From NCBI RefSeq assembly GCF_009796765.1, contig NZ_CP047023.1:1223501-1287500 (forward strand): a stretch of DNA of 64,000 nt, in the 5' to 3' direction. Of this stretch, positions 17,745-26,705 are shown in pieces (position 1 is the first letter of the stretch; the number at the start of each line of letters is the position of its first letter). The DNA comes from Paraglaciecola sp. L3A3 (GTDB taxonomy: Bacteria > Pseudomonadota > Gammaproteobacteria > Enterobacterales > Alteromonadaceae). The notes below the pieces were generated by a model. It saw only the letters and a program-made list of their open reading frames with translations, was not told the DNA's origin and searched no databases. The position numbers and the translations under genes were made by a program.

Positions 17745-19037
17745 TTACTGTGAGTTATGTCTTTCATCGCGACGCTCTTCAGGCTCATTAAGCACCTCTT
17801 CAGATTCAGGATGCAAGGACAAAACATTTTGTGAAGTGCGCACCATAGCGACATAGTGACTTTCATGGTCTTCAGGTCTTTCAACTATGCGCGAACGGAT
17901 CAATTGCATGATGAGAACCGCGCTGGATATTGTTAAAATGATCAGATAATAAGCGGGCAGGGCGCTAGCACCCATAAATTCTAGAATAACCCCCGCAATG
18001 GCGGGTCCAATAAAAGATCCCAAACCATAGATCATTAACAGACAACTAGAACCTGCCACTAGATGATCTTTGTTGATTCGATCTACCAAATGCACCACCG
18101 AAATAGGATAGATAGCGAATGTCAATCCACAGAACATGGCTGATAATACGGTAATCAGTCCGCGCTCTACTGTGTAATACTTGGCACATAGAGCCATTGC
18201 GAGTGCCAGCAGGCTAGCCAATATAAAAGTAAATAATATGACACGCCGACGATCCATTCGGTCTGACCAACGACCCACAGGATATTGGATCAAAGCGCCG
18301 CCAAGAATAGAGAGTGAGATAAAAGCAGCAAGCTCCTTTTCGGTATACCCCAAGTCGCTGACAAATAAAGGTGTTAGCCCCCAAAAAGGCCCCATCAGCA
18401 ATCCCGACACTAAGCAGCCAGTAACTGCTACTGGGGCCGCTCCAAATACCTTAAAAATGCTCATTGATGGCATATTAAGATTTACATGAGGTTGTTGCAG
18501 TCGGGTCCAAGAAATTGGCATAATCGCAGCTGTAACAAGTAAACTGGCTACTATAAAAAGGGTGTAACTTGATGCACTGTCGATCAGTAAAAGTTGTTGG
18601 GAAGCGGCGATTGCTAATAAATTAATAAGAGTGTAGATAGAAAAAACGCGGCTTCGATAAGCGTCTTGGGTCTGGCCATTTAGCCAACTCTCGACTACCG
18701 TATACATAGCAAATATACCAAAGCCGGTTACAAAGCGGATAGCCAGCCAAGCGTAAGGGGAGATGAATAAAGCGTAAGCTAACACGCAACAACCGAGTAA
18801 AGCGGTACAGAAAGTAAAGCAACGTATATGGCCCATCCGCATGATCATCTTTGAAGCTATTAAGGTCGCAACGAATGCGCCCAAAAAATAAGCTGAAGTT
18901 AGAATGCCTAAAAATTTATCTGAAAACCCTTCGGCGACTCCACGCAAAATCAATAATGTACTGAGTAAACCATTACCTAATAACAGTAAGAATATACTAA
19001 AAAATAAGGCCATGATGGAGACTAGAATTGAACGCAT
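17745..19037 (-). CDS. MFS transporter (YcaD-like)
   Basis: Major facilitator of 430 residues with about 12 membrane segments. Features of the YcaD-type group include FITGFG-like RFVTGFGIFAMYTVVESWLNGQ, YRSRVFSIYTLIN and the A-loop motif GRWSDRMDRRRVI between helices. The C-terminal tail (after IVERPEDHESH) is hydrophilic. I set the start at the ATG MRSILVSIM, preceded by a GGAA; the frame is open 49 codons further upstream but that part is not hydrophobic and lacks a ribosome site. The substrate is unknown. It is convergent with the Crp/Fnr gene, 81 bp apart. Confidence 0.87.
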   Translation of the reverse strand: MRSILVSIMALFFSIFLLLLGNGLLSTLLILRGVAEGFSDKFLGILTSAYFLGAFVATLIASKMIMRMGHIRCFTFCTALLGCCVLAYALFISPYAWLAIRFVTGFGIFAMYTVVESWLNGQTQDAYRSRVFSIYTLINLLAIAASQQLLLIDSASSYTLFIVASLLVTAAIMPISWTRLQQPHVNLNMPSMSIFKVFGAAPVAVTGCLVSGLLMGPFWGLTPLFVSDLGYTEKELAAFISLSILGGALIQYPVGRWSDRMDRRRVILFTFILASLLALAMALCAKYYTVERGLITVLSAMFCGLTFAIYPISVVHLVDRINKDHLVAGSSCLLMIYGLGSFIGPAIAGVILEFMGASALPAYYLIILTISSAVLIMQLIRSRIVERPEDHESHYVAMVRTSQNVLSLHPESEEVLNEPEERRDERHNSQ

Positions 19038-19484
19038 AACGTTTCCAAGAACAGTTGAATGGCTTAATTTGAGGCAGTATAGCTTAAAGTGCAGTGGTAA
19101 CCTGCCTGTTTTAATGGAGCATTTTTCAGTTTCTACTTCCTCTAAATATACAGTAAGAAAAAGGGTTGAAGTGTCTTTACGCAATGAATTTTAAACTACA
19201 GGTAGCTTACTATCTTGCCTAAAACACAGGCAAAACGGTCAAGAGTTGCAAGTATTGCAGAGTCCATTACATCCTTAATAAAAGCCGGGAATATATAAGT
19301 AAGGAGAAATATACGCTTACATTCAATTCACCCGTCTCAGCTGATTTTCGCTGCCTTAATCTGTTCTACTTTGTTACTGTTCACTTTAAAGAATGTGATA
19401 ACAGCGAGCTTCTGTGCGGTGCCGCTTGTTATTTATTTCCCCGCCTCTAGTAGAAGCAGATAATAATTTAAAAGCAGAGAAAAA
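19038..19484. other. Intergenic region between divergent MFS and peroxiredoxin genes
   Basis: About 450 bp holding the promoters of two divergent genes. A taaggagaaat near 19300 looks like a ribosome site but has no suitable start codon after it. No repeat, RNA gene or strong dyad was seen. Confidence 0.5.
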
Positions 19485-20132
19485 ATGAAAAGTTTAAAAG
19501 AACAAACAGACGCTAAAATTGCAGAAACACGAAGTGTGAAACCTGAGTTCATGCAAAACATTGATGAGCTAATGGTTCAAGCTAAAGTGTTTCAGCAAGG
19601 TGCTAATGCTGTTGCGATCGGCACACAAGTGCCAAGGTTTGCATTACCCAATCAAGTGGGTAAATCTATCTCGTTAGATAATTTATTAGCTAAAGGTCCG
19701 GTTGTTGTAACTTTTTATCGAGGTAGTTGGTGTCCGTACTGCAATCTGCAACTTAGAGCATTACAGGCACGCCTTGCCGATATTCATGCACTTGGTGCTG
19801 AGTTAGTGGCAATTAGTCCTGAAGTGCCTGATGGCTCTCTTAATCAAGATCAAATAAAGGCGCTAGATTTTATTGTGTTGTCTGATCAAAGTGCCAAAGT
19901 GGCGGAACAGTTTGGTGTGGCATGGCAAGTACCTGAGGTGCTTTTAGAGCATATGCGAGTGGATAGAAAGTTAGATCTTGAGGTTATTAATAACGGCAAT
20001 GGTAATGTTTTACCTATTCCCGCTACCTTTGTGTTGAACCAAGAGGGCATAGTGACATGGCGCTATGTTGATGTTGATTATCGAACCCGTTCGGAGCCTA
20101 GTGATATAATTGCAGCCTTAAATGCACAATAA
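19485..20132 (+). CDS. Peroxiredoxin-like AhpC/TSA-family protein
   Basis: A 215-residue thioredoxin-fold protein predicted to reduce peroxides or disulfides in the cytoplasm. The active-site region VVVTFYRGSWCPYCNLQLRAL carries a Cys-Pro-Tyr-Cys pair, as in the peroxiredoxin-like group rather than classical AhpC (single Cys at that place). It is followed by ISPEVPDGS, VLSDQSAKVAEQFGV and the cis-Pro strand LPIPATFVLNQEG. No signal peptide is present. The ribosome site is weak. The gene stands alone; a terminator after it serves the opposite strand. Confidence 0.87.
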   Translation: MKSLKEQTDAKIAETRSVKPEFMQNIDELMVQAKVFQQGANAVAIGTQVPRFALPNQVGKSISLDNLLAKGPVVVTFYRGSWCPYCNLQLRALQARLADIHALGAELVAISPEVPDGSLNQDQIKALDFIVLSDQSAKVAEQFGVAWQVPEVLLEHMRVDRKLDLEVINNGNGNVLPIPATFVLNQEGIVTWRYVDVDYRTRSEPSDIIAALNAQ

Positions 20133-20163
20133 TAAAACAGTAATAAAGTCGCGCGCAAAAAAA

Positions 20164-20184
20164 AGCCCAGATAATATCTGGGCT
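20164..20184 (-). terminator. Rho-independent terminator
   Basis: Stem agcccagat (20164-20172) with atctgggct (20176-20184), loop aat. The A run at 20157-20164 reads as T on the minus strand, so it ends transcription from the Vgb-like gene. It lies about 185 bp beyond that gene's stop and only 30 bp after the peroxiredoxin gene. Confidence 0.75.
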
Positions 20185-20369
20185 AAACACATACTTAGAG
20201 ACACACATAAAACTAAACACACGCTAAATCAGACTGAGGTTTTTTGATTTAGTTCCAGCGATTACACAATAAAGGTAATTATTCTTATTTCAGAATTGAT
20301 TGCGACACAAAACTTAAGTCCGAACAATTACTTATTCAAATCGAGAGGATCTGCTGATTAGGTTGGCGA

Positions 20370-21632
20370 CTATCTGTCCTTAGCTACGCTCACTTTAATA
20401 ATGCTATTGGTGCTACTTTGGTGAATTAATAAATCGTCATCTCGGGTAGCGCGCATATGCCTGACTATACCTGCATAGATATCACCAGAAGGAATAGCCC
20501 AACTTTGAAAAGTTTCACTGTTTGGCTCAAATCGAACTAAGGCATCGGGTCGCATACCAGATTCGTTATACCAAACAACGTTATCGATAACGGCAATGGC
20601 GTAAGGATGAGAATTTTTGCCGCTAGGTGATGGCCATTCTTTAATGTCGCCATTTTTAGGATTATATCGGCCAAGACGACCTTGGGAAGAATTGACATAC
20701 CAAATCATGCCATCGCTTGCTATATCTAGGCGGCGTACCTTAGTAGCTGAGTTAGGCAATAATACTTCAGTTAATTGCATAGTGTCGGGATTAACTTTAA
20801 TCAAGCAATTGTTGCCGTTACAAGCTACCCATGGCGTGCCATCAGCAGCGATTTTAATACCGTAGGGTTTAGAATTGGCTCGAGGCAAGGTGACTAACTT
20901 TATGTCACCGGTTTTAGGATCTAAACGACCAATAAAATTGCTATGTTGTGCGGTAAACCAAAGAATTCCATTGTTAGCAAAGATAGCACTGTGAGGATCT
21001 TTGGCTTTTTTATCAGGCATCTTAAATTCGGTGACTTCACCTGTAGCGGGATCTACTTTACCAATAGAACCATTCTTATTGCCGGTATACCAAACATGAT
21101 TATCTGGGCCAATGGTGACTGTATGTGGCATAGCATTGGGTGGCAATGGATATTCTTTCATAGCGCCAGTAGTTGGATTGATTTGACCAATAAGATTTTG
21201 TCTTTGTCCTGCCCACCAAATCTTACCGTCTTGGGCTTCGATTGGATCTCTAGACCTTTGGCCTAAGGTAGGTGTTTGCCATCGAGTAAATTCTATTTTT
21301 AGCGGACCAGACATTAAAGTGGGTGAACGATTAGTATTAATAGGATAGTTTGCGGCAAGGTAAGTAAATACTTGTTGTTCGATACTTGGCTGTGCAGATA
21401 AATCAAGCATAGTGCGAGTTAATGATTGCCATCCCGCATAATTGTATCCCGAACTCCGGGTGATTTGATTAATGCCATGGCAACTGGTGCAGTATTGCTC
21501 AACCAATAACTTACCTGCTGAATGTTTACCATTCTTTTTTAATTCAGAGGTCGATTGTTGGCTATTTACAGTGAGCGAAAAAGTACTGAAAACACATATT
21601 ATGATGACTAAAAATGCGTTCTGCTTATTCAT
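20370..21632 (-). CDS. Exported cytochrome c / Vgb-like beta-propeller protein
   Basis: A 420-residue exported protein. A signal peptide (about 1-24, ending near VNSQQ) is followed by a c-type heme motif CTSCHG at about residues 48-53 within a short cytochrome-like segment. The rest (about 110-415) is a seven-bladed propeller of streptogramin B lyase (Vgb) type with repeats such as GKIWWAGQRQNLIGQIN, NHVWYTGNKNGSIGKVD and GILWFTAQHSNFIGRLD. Vgb opens streptogramin antibiotics, but most homologues with fused cytochrome segments have no known reaction. The role is unknown; a periplasmic redox-linked enzyme is plausible. It is transcribed alone. Confidence 0.85.
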   Translation of the reverse strand: MNKQNAFLVIIICVFSTFSLTVNSQQSTSELKKNGKHSAGKLLVEQYCTSCHGINQITRSSGYNYAGWQSLTRTMLDLSAQPSIEQQVFTYLAANYPINTNRSPTLMSGPLKIEFTRWQTPTLGQRSRDPIEAQDGKIWWAGQRQNLIGQINPTTGAMKEYPLPPNAMPHTVTIGPDNHVWYTGNKNGSIGKVDPATGEVTEFKMPDKKAKDPHSAIFANNGILWFTAQHSNFIGRLDPKTGDIKLVTLPRANSKPYGIKIAADGTPWVACNGNNCLIKVNPDTMQLTEVLLPNSATKVRRLDIASDGMIWYVNSSQGRLGRYNPKNGDIKEWPSPSGKNSHPYAIAVIDNVVWYNESGMRPDALVRFEPNSETFQSWAIPSGDIYAGIVRHMRATRDDDLLIHQSSTNSIIKVSVAKDR

Positions 21633-21957
21633 AAATAGTTCCTAATCTGTTTCATTTAAAATTTAAACTATAGTGCTTCAATATTAGCATTAGCAAATTT
21701 TTAGCCAGCCGTTTTTACATGAAAAATCAATTTATGCCAATTCCATTAAATTCTCGCTGAGTGTACATTTATTGAAGTTGGTATTAGCATAATGTTTCAA
21801 AGCTTGGTCCGAGTATATTTTTATCGGATATTGCTAAGTTTGTCGTCGTTGCAATGGTGCTATCTTTACTCTTTTAGAAATGATGGTTGCCACTTAGGGC
21901 AGAAACACTTAGTTTATGTTTATCAGCAAAGTTTAATTATTCAGGAAATCTAACAAT
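21633..21957. other. Intergenic region
   Basis: About 325 bp, AT-rich, between the divergent Vgb-like gene and a small membrane protein gene. It must hold both promoters; no repeat, RNA gene or convincing dyad was seen. Confidence 0.5.
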
Positions 21958-22146
21958 ATGGAAAATATTTTAAGTTCAGGCTCATACTTTGTTGGTTGGG
22001 GAACATTAGCATTAATTAATGCAGGAATAGCTCAAGGCAAAGGTCGTAAAGGTTTAAATTGGTTTGTAATTTCCTTGCTTTTAGGGCCTATAGCTACATT
22101 AGTCTTAGTCCTAATGGCTGATTTAAGAGCATTCAATCGTTATTAA
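21958..22146 (+). CDS. Small two-helix membrane protein
   Basis: A 62-residue protein with two hydrophobic segments joined by a short basic loop (QGKGRKGLNW). The second segment, FVISLLLGPIATLVLVL, resembles the LGPIA motif seen in many small bacterial membrane proteins of unknown function. An AGGAAA lies about a dozen bases before the ATG. It is a credible gene rather than a shadow, because the hydrophobic pattern is regular and nothing overlaps it. Function unknown. Confidence 0.7.
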   Translation: MENILSSGSYFVGWGTLALINAGIAQGKGRKGLNWFVISLLLGPIATLVLVLMADLRAFNRY

Positions 22147-22214
22147 TTCACTAGTATCTATCTCCTAAGTACTGCCTTTATTCTTTTTTGTAGCTCGACA
22201 CTGGCGACTGATTT

Positions 22215-23084
22215 TTATGGTTTTATCCGTAAAAAACTGGCGAAGCGGGGGATACCTCTGGCGGTTAGGCCGTAATATTTAAAGGTGATAATTGTGCCTA
22301 TAGCTGGTGGTGTTTGCCGTTGTGAGTCAGAAAACCCTGAGCCAATTTTAAATTGTAGGCCGTTATCTAATTCAACTAATAACGCGCCTAACATGTTTTG
22401 GTATTTTCCTTTACCGGCAAGGTGGGCGATCACTTTTGCTTCGGCATCCATGTGTTTTTTTAGTTTAAGCAGTTGTGAGCTTCTGCCATCTTGATAATAA
22501 GCATTTTGATGATGCAGCATTAGGCCTTCTGCACCTTGGGCGACGAGTTCATCTAACTTGTGTATTAACTGCATTTGGCTGCTTAGTTTAAATTGAGGTA
22601 TCACTTGTAAGTAAGGGCTGGCGATAGTTGTTACTATGTTCTGCATAGCTGTTATGCGTTGGCTAAAGTTGCCTGTATGATCAGGTAAATCAAACAACAT
22701 AAATTTGATATTTTGCCAATCTTGATTGGGAGTATCACGCAATACTATAGAGGCCGTTTGCTCAAATTTTTTGCGGGCTAGCCATAATTCACCTTCTATA
22801 GTTTGCTGTGGAAAGTCTTGCACAAACCAAAGTGGGGCGTGAATGATATTTCCTCGGCGGGATATGAGGTTTGAACCATTCCAGCGGGCGCGAATACCGT
22901 CGAGTTTTTCACTGATCCAATAGTCTTTAATTATTATACCATCTTGATAAACCGTGGCTAATTGTTGCGTAGTTGGAGTTTTGTGAGGTATTGATGAATT
23001 CAGCACACTGGCATTACAAACGCTAACAAGTACGTGCACTAAAATAAGAAGTATCAAACGGATAAATGCGCTAAAAGTAGTCAT
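22215..23084 (-). CDS. ATP-dependent DNA ligase, Lig E (periplasmic) type
   Basis: A compact ATP-dependent DNA ligase of 289 residues with an N-terminal signal peptide (about 1-25), as in Lig E proteins, which are thought to act in the periplasm on incoming or extracellular DNA. Motif I is SEKLDGIRARW with the adenylated lysine at residue 60. IEGELWL, FMLFDLP, EGLMLH and LLKLKKHMDAEAKVIAH correspond to motifs III, IIIa, IV and V. The OB domain includes GSGFSDSQR. No extra DNA-binding domain is present, as expected for this minimal class. It stands alone. Confidence 0.92.
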   Translation of the reverse strand: MTTFSAFIRLILLILVHVLVSVCNASVLNSSIPHKTPTTQQLATVYQDGIIIKDYWISEKLDGIRARWNGSNLISRRGNIIHAPLWFVQDFPQQTIEGELWLARKKFEQTASIVLRDTPNQDWQNIKFMLFDLPDHTGNFSQRITAMQNIVTTIASPYLQVIPQFKLSSQMQLIHKLDELVAQGAEGLMLHHQNAYYQDGRSSQLLKLKKHMDAEAKVIAHLAGKGKYQNMLGALLVELDNGLQFKIGSGFSDSQRQTPPAIGTIITFKYYGLTARGIPRFASFLRIKP

Positions 23085-23298
23085 ATTCAGTGAATTCCAT
23101 GTCGGTGAATATTATTAAGCGTAGTACAAAATAGCGTCAGTTCTAGCCGTTAATTTTTATTCGCTTTTAACCAAGTTGAGTCAATGGGCTTCTCACGTTA
23201 GACTGATAATAATTTTTGACTCTTATGTAATCAGGTTTTGTTTGGATTGCGTATAGTATTAATAAGCTATCATTTTTAAATGCCTTGATTGGATCTCT

Positions 23299-25695
23299 AT
23301 GCAAATTTACTTCTCTCGTACCATCAAAATATGTATTGCCATTATTCTCTTTTGTTCAGGCTGTGCTGCCATCATAAACCTAGATTTAGATAGCATGTAT
23401 GGTGATGAAAATGTCAGTAACCGCGAGCTGATAAGCTCATTGCAGCCTTCGATTGATAGCCCTGCGGCGCTATTTTATAAGGAAGAGGTGGCACCTATTA
23501 TTGAAAGCCGCTGTGTGGTTTGTCATGCCTGTTACGATGCACCTTGTCAGTTAAAAATGTCTTCACCAGAAGGTATTGAGCGCGGGGCAAATAAAGAAAA
23601 GGTTTATCACGGAGACCGTATTTTAGCGGCGACACCTAACCGCTTGTTTATTGATGGTTTTAGCCCCGCAGAATGGCGAGAGCGTGATTTTTATCCGGTA
23701 TTAAATGAACGAATTCAAACGCCGCAAGCAAATACCCAAGCTTCTGTGTTGGCTAAAATGTTAACACTTAAAAAACAATATCCTCAGCCTGATGATAAAT
23801 TGTTAGATGAACGTTTTGATGTGAAAATTGATCGCAGTCAACAATGTCCGACTATTCAAGAGTTTGCTGGTTATGCTAAGCACCAGCCTTTTGCCGGTAT
23901 GCCATATGCGCTGCCTGAATTAACCGACAAGGAACATAATACTTTAATGAGTTGGTTAGAGGATGGGGCACTTATGCATGCTCATGTCGCTATTTCTGAT
24001 GTCGAGCAAGAAGCTGTGGTTAAATTAGAAGGCTTCCTCAATGCTAACAATTTAAAAATGCAGTTAAGTGCCCGTTATATTTACGAGCATTTGTTTAGTT
24101 CACATCTATATTTTAGTGAGTTGACAGCGGCCAATACTCAGCCGCAGTTTTTTAATTTAGTGCGTTCAAAAACACCAACCGGCCAGCCAATCGACGTGAT
24201 TGCTAGTCGTCGTCCATTTGACGCCCCAAAAGTTAAGCGAGTTTATTATCGCTTACAACCAGTGGTGTCGACCATTGTTGCTAAAGCTCATCAACCCTAC
24301 GCGATTCATCAAGAGCTGACAGACAAATGGCAAAAATGGTTTGTAGATGCTGAATACAAAGTTACTGAATTACCTAGCTATAAACCTGAAATCGCCGCTA
24401 ATCCATTAACCGCATTTACCCAATTGCCTGTTAATGCTCGTTATCGTTTTATGCTTGAACGTGCGCAAAACACTATAATGGGTTACATCAAAGGGCCTGT
24501 TTGTCGCGGTCAAGTGGCGTTAAATGTTATTAATGATCGTTTTTGGGTTTATTTTATTAAGCCAGAAGTGGCTACCTCTGACCAAGTAAATGATTTTTAT
24601 TTAGCACAAAAAGGGAATTTGCGTCTTCCTGCCGAGCAAGACAGTACTGCGTTAGCTGTAAGCTGGATTGAGTATGCATCTCGTCAGGGGGATTACATGC
24701 GGGCTAGGCATCACTTTATGGGTAGAGAGTTAGAAGATGGACAACATTTTACTGCTGACGATATTTGGGACGGTGATGGCGAAAATGATAATGCCACCCT
24801 GACTGTGTTTCGACACTTTGATAATGCAACTGTGATTAAAGGTTTGGTGGGAAAACCGCCAAAAACGGCTTGGGTAATAGACTATGCCTTACTTGAGCGA
24901 ATTCACTATTTGTTGGTTGCTGGTTTTGATGTTTATGGAAATTATGGGCATCAGTTAATGACACGTTTGTATATGGATTTTTTGCGTATTGAAGGTGAAT
25001 CTAACTTTTTAGCCTTTATGCCACCTAATAGTCGTCACCAAGAAAGAGCGTCTTGGTATCAAAAAGCTAGCCCTGAATTAACCTCTTTTGTAGAAGGGAA
25101 AATCAATCCTTTTGACCAACCCTCAGGTATAGAATTTGAAACTACAGATCATAAAAAAGAGCTGTATGCTATTTTTGCTGAACGAGTGAAAGAAGTGCAA
25201 CCTAACCGTTTTAAAGTGCAAGACAGTAAATTAAGCCGCAATAGTACAGCACTGTTAGGGCAACTTAACAATATTAAAGGTGTAGGAGCATCTATTTTTC
25301 CTGAGTTGAGCATGATTATGGTTGAAACGAACAATACTGATGATGCTGAAATATTTACTCTAGTGCGAAACAGTGCCCATTATAATGTGAATAGTTTATT
25401 TGCTGAAGGAGATAACCGTGATCCAAAAAATGATAATGTGACCTTAGTCCATGGATTATTGGGTAGTTATCCAGACGCGTTTTGGCGAGTCAAAGAAGAT
25501 GATCTAGCTAAGTTAGTGGCTACAGCTCAACAAGTTAACACAGAAAAAGATTATGAAGCTTTTTTAGATTTATTTGCTGTTCGACGCACCACAAAAGATT
25601 TTTGGCAATTTAGTGATAAGCTCAACCATACTTTTATGAAATATAACCCTATTGAGGCTGGCTGGTTAGATTACAATCGATTAGAAAACCGTTAG
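23299..25695 (+). CDS. cti: Heme-containing fatty acid cis/trans isomerase
   Basis: Cti converts cis to trans unsaturated fatty acids of membrane phospholipids, stiffening the membrane under heat or solvent stress. The 798 residues match the family length. A heme c motif CVVCH lies at about residue 73, followed by the characteristic YDAPCQLKMSSPEG and LFIDGFSPAEWRERDFYPVLNE. The N-terminus has a hydrophobic segment ending FCSGC, a plausible lipobox with Cys22, so the protein may be a periplasm-facing lipoprotein rather than freely soluble. Transcribed upstream of the DUF2956 gene with a 53-bp gap, possibly as a unit. Confidence 0.93.
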   Translation: MQIYFSRTIKICIAIILFCSGCAAIINLDLDSMYGDENVSNRELISSLQPSIDSPAALFYKEEVAPIIESRCVVCHACYDAPCQLKMSSPEGIERGANKEKVYHGDRILAATPNRLFIDGFSPAEWRERDFYPVLNERIQTPQANTQASVLAKMLTLKKQYPQPDDKLLDERFDVKIDRSQQCPTIQEFAGYAKHQPFAGMPYALPELTDKEHNTLMSWLEDGALMHAHVAISDVEQEAVVKLEGFLNANNLKMQLSARYIYEHLFSSHLYFSELTAANTQPQFFNLVRSKTPTGQPIDVIASRRPFDAPKVKRVYYRLQPVVSTIVAKAHQPYAIHQELTDKWQKWFVDAEYKVTELPSYKPEIAANPLTAFTQLPVNARYRFMLERAQNTIMGYIKGPVCRGQVALNVINDRFWVYFIKPEVATSDQVNDFYLAQKGNLRLPAEQDSTALAVSWIEYASRQGDYMRARHHFMGRELEDGQHFTADDIWDGDGENDNATLTVFRHFDNATVIKGLVGKPPKTAWVIDYALLERIHYLLVAGFDVYGNYGHQLMTRLYMDFLRIEGESNFLAFMPPNSRHQERASWYQKASPELTSFVEGKINPFDQPSGIEFETTDHKKELYAIFAERVKEVQPNRFKVQDSKLSRNSTALLGQLNNIKGVGASIFPELSMIMVETNNTDDAEIFTLVRNSAHYNVNSLFAEGDNRDPKNDNVTLVHGLLGSYPDAFWRVKEDDLAKLVATAQQVNTEKDYEAFLDLFAVRRTTKDFWQFSDKLNHTFMKYNPIEAGWLDYNRLENR

Positions 25696-25748
25696 AGCTG
25701 GCTTGATAAGCGTAACCAGAGATTTAATTAAAAGAAGTAAGCTAAAAA

Positions 25749-26066
25749 ATGAAACAGAAAGTATCGCCTGAAGTTGAAGCTCAGGCATTAAAAATAGCCA
25801 AAGGCACACAAAAGCCAGGACAGACTAAAGAGCAAACTAAATTAATTGCTCAAGGTATTGAAAAGGGCATTGCTGAATATAAAAAACAACATAGTAAAAA
25901 GTTAAGAGAAATTGATAAGCAGCGTAAGCAGAAAACAAAACAACCAGTCCAAAGTCATGAAACCGAAGAGCGACTACCTAGTGATAACCAACGTTCTTTT
26001 CTACCATGGATATTGCTTGGATTAAGTTGGTTGGCTTTTATCGCATACTTTGTACTGCAGTCATAA
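25749..26066 (+). CDS. DUF2956 family protein
   Basis: A 105-residue protein with a charged N-terminal half (TQKPGQTKEQTKLIAQGIEKGIAEYKKQ) and one C-terminal membrane helix (FLPWILLGLSWLAFIAYFVL), the arrangement of DUF2956 proteins of marine gammaproteobacteria. The tail anchor predicts a cytoplasmic helical region tethered to the inner membrane. Function unknown. The following lipoprotein gene begins 8 bp after its stop, so the two are probably one operon with cti. Confidence 0.85.
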   Translation: MKQKVSPEVEAQALKIAKGTQKPGQTKEQTKLIAQGIEKGIAEYKKQHSKKLREIDKQRKQKTKQPVQSHETEERLPSDNQRSFLPWILLGLSWLAFIAYFVLQS

Positions 26067-26074
26067 GGACTAAC

Positions 26075-26434
26075 ATGCAAATATTACGAATATTATTATC
26101 TTGTTTGATTATTTTTGGGGCTGGCTGTGCAACTAATGAGTTGGTTGCTGAGTCGGAGTTAGAGCACAGGCTTTCATTATGGCTTGGTTTACCTGCCACT
26201 AGACTTTATGCCCAAATTGGTAAACCTTATGAAACAGCTAATGATGCCTCGGGTAAAACAGTATTGATGTATTTTAAAGAAACACTCTCGTCTGATAATA
26301 GGCTTTGGCATTGCAGGGTAACTTTTACCCTTAACGATAAGCAAAAAATAATTAGCAGTAAGTTAGTCAATCGTAACGAAAATGCTTGGGACAGATCTAT
26401 GCCTTGTGTACATATTATTCAAGTGCCAGTTTAG
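26075..26434 (+). CDS. Small lipoprotein of unknown function
   Basis: A 119-residue lipoprotein: hydrophobic N-terminus and lipobox FGAGC with the modified Cys at residue 18. The mature part contains AQIGKPYETANDASGKTVLMYF, the look of a small two-layer fold found in lipoproteins such as the SmpA/OmlA-like group, but the match is weak. Start is the ATG at 26075 with AAGGAC upstream; the frame is open to 26006, inside the preceding gene. Function not recognised. Confidence 0.75.
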   Translation: MQILRILLSCLIIFGAGCATNELVAESELEHRLSLWLGLPATRLYAQIGKPYETANDASGKTVLMYFKETLSSDNRLWHCRVTFTLNDKQKIISSKLVNRNENAWDRSMPCVHIIQVPV

Positions 26435-26705
26435 AGAAGTGTGAAAACGGAATGGTGAGGAGAATAAATCGCATTTTTTAATTTTTAGCTAAGTTCATAT
26501 CGAGTCCAAATCAGACAGAAAGTTTTATTCCTTCAGTATCTGTTCAGTTTAGTTTGCTAAATTAGCTCCAATATCTGTTATACAAATAATGTGTATTCTT
26601 TCTTGGGGTAAGCCATATATGATTCAGAGCAATTCCGTCTGCTGATAAAAAATTACATTTATTTACTCTTTACCCATACTTTTATGATCACTTACGTAGT
26701 ACAAA

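Noticed and set aside
19038..19184. 49-codon N-terminal extension of the YcaD-like transporter
   Set aside because: Not hydrophobic, no ribosome site, and the internal ATG gives the normal family start.
26006..26074. Upstream extension of the small lipoprotein gene
   Set aside because: It would remove the N-terminal lipoprotein signal and overlaps the DUF2956 gene; the ATG at 26075 has a ribosome site and lipobox.
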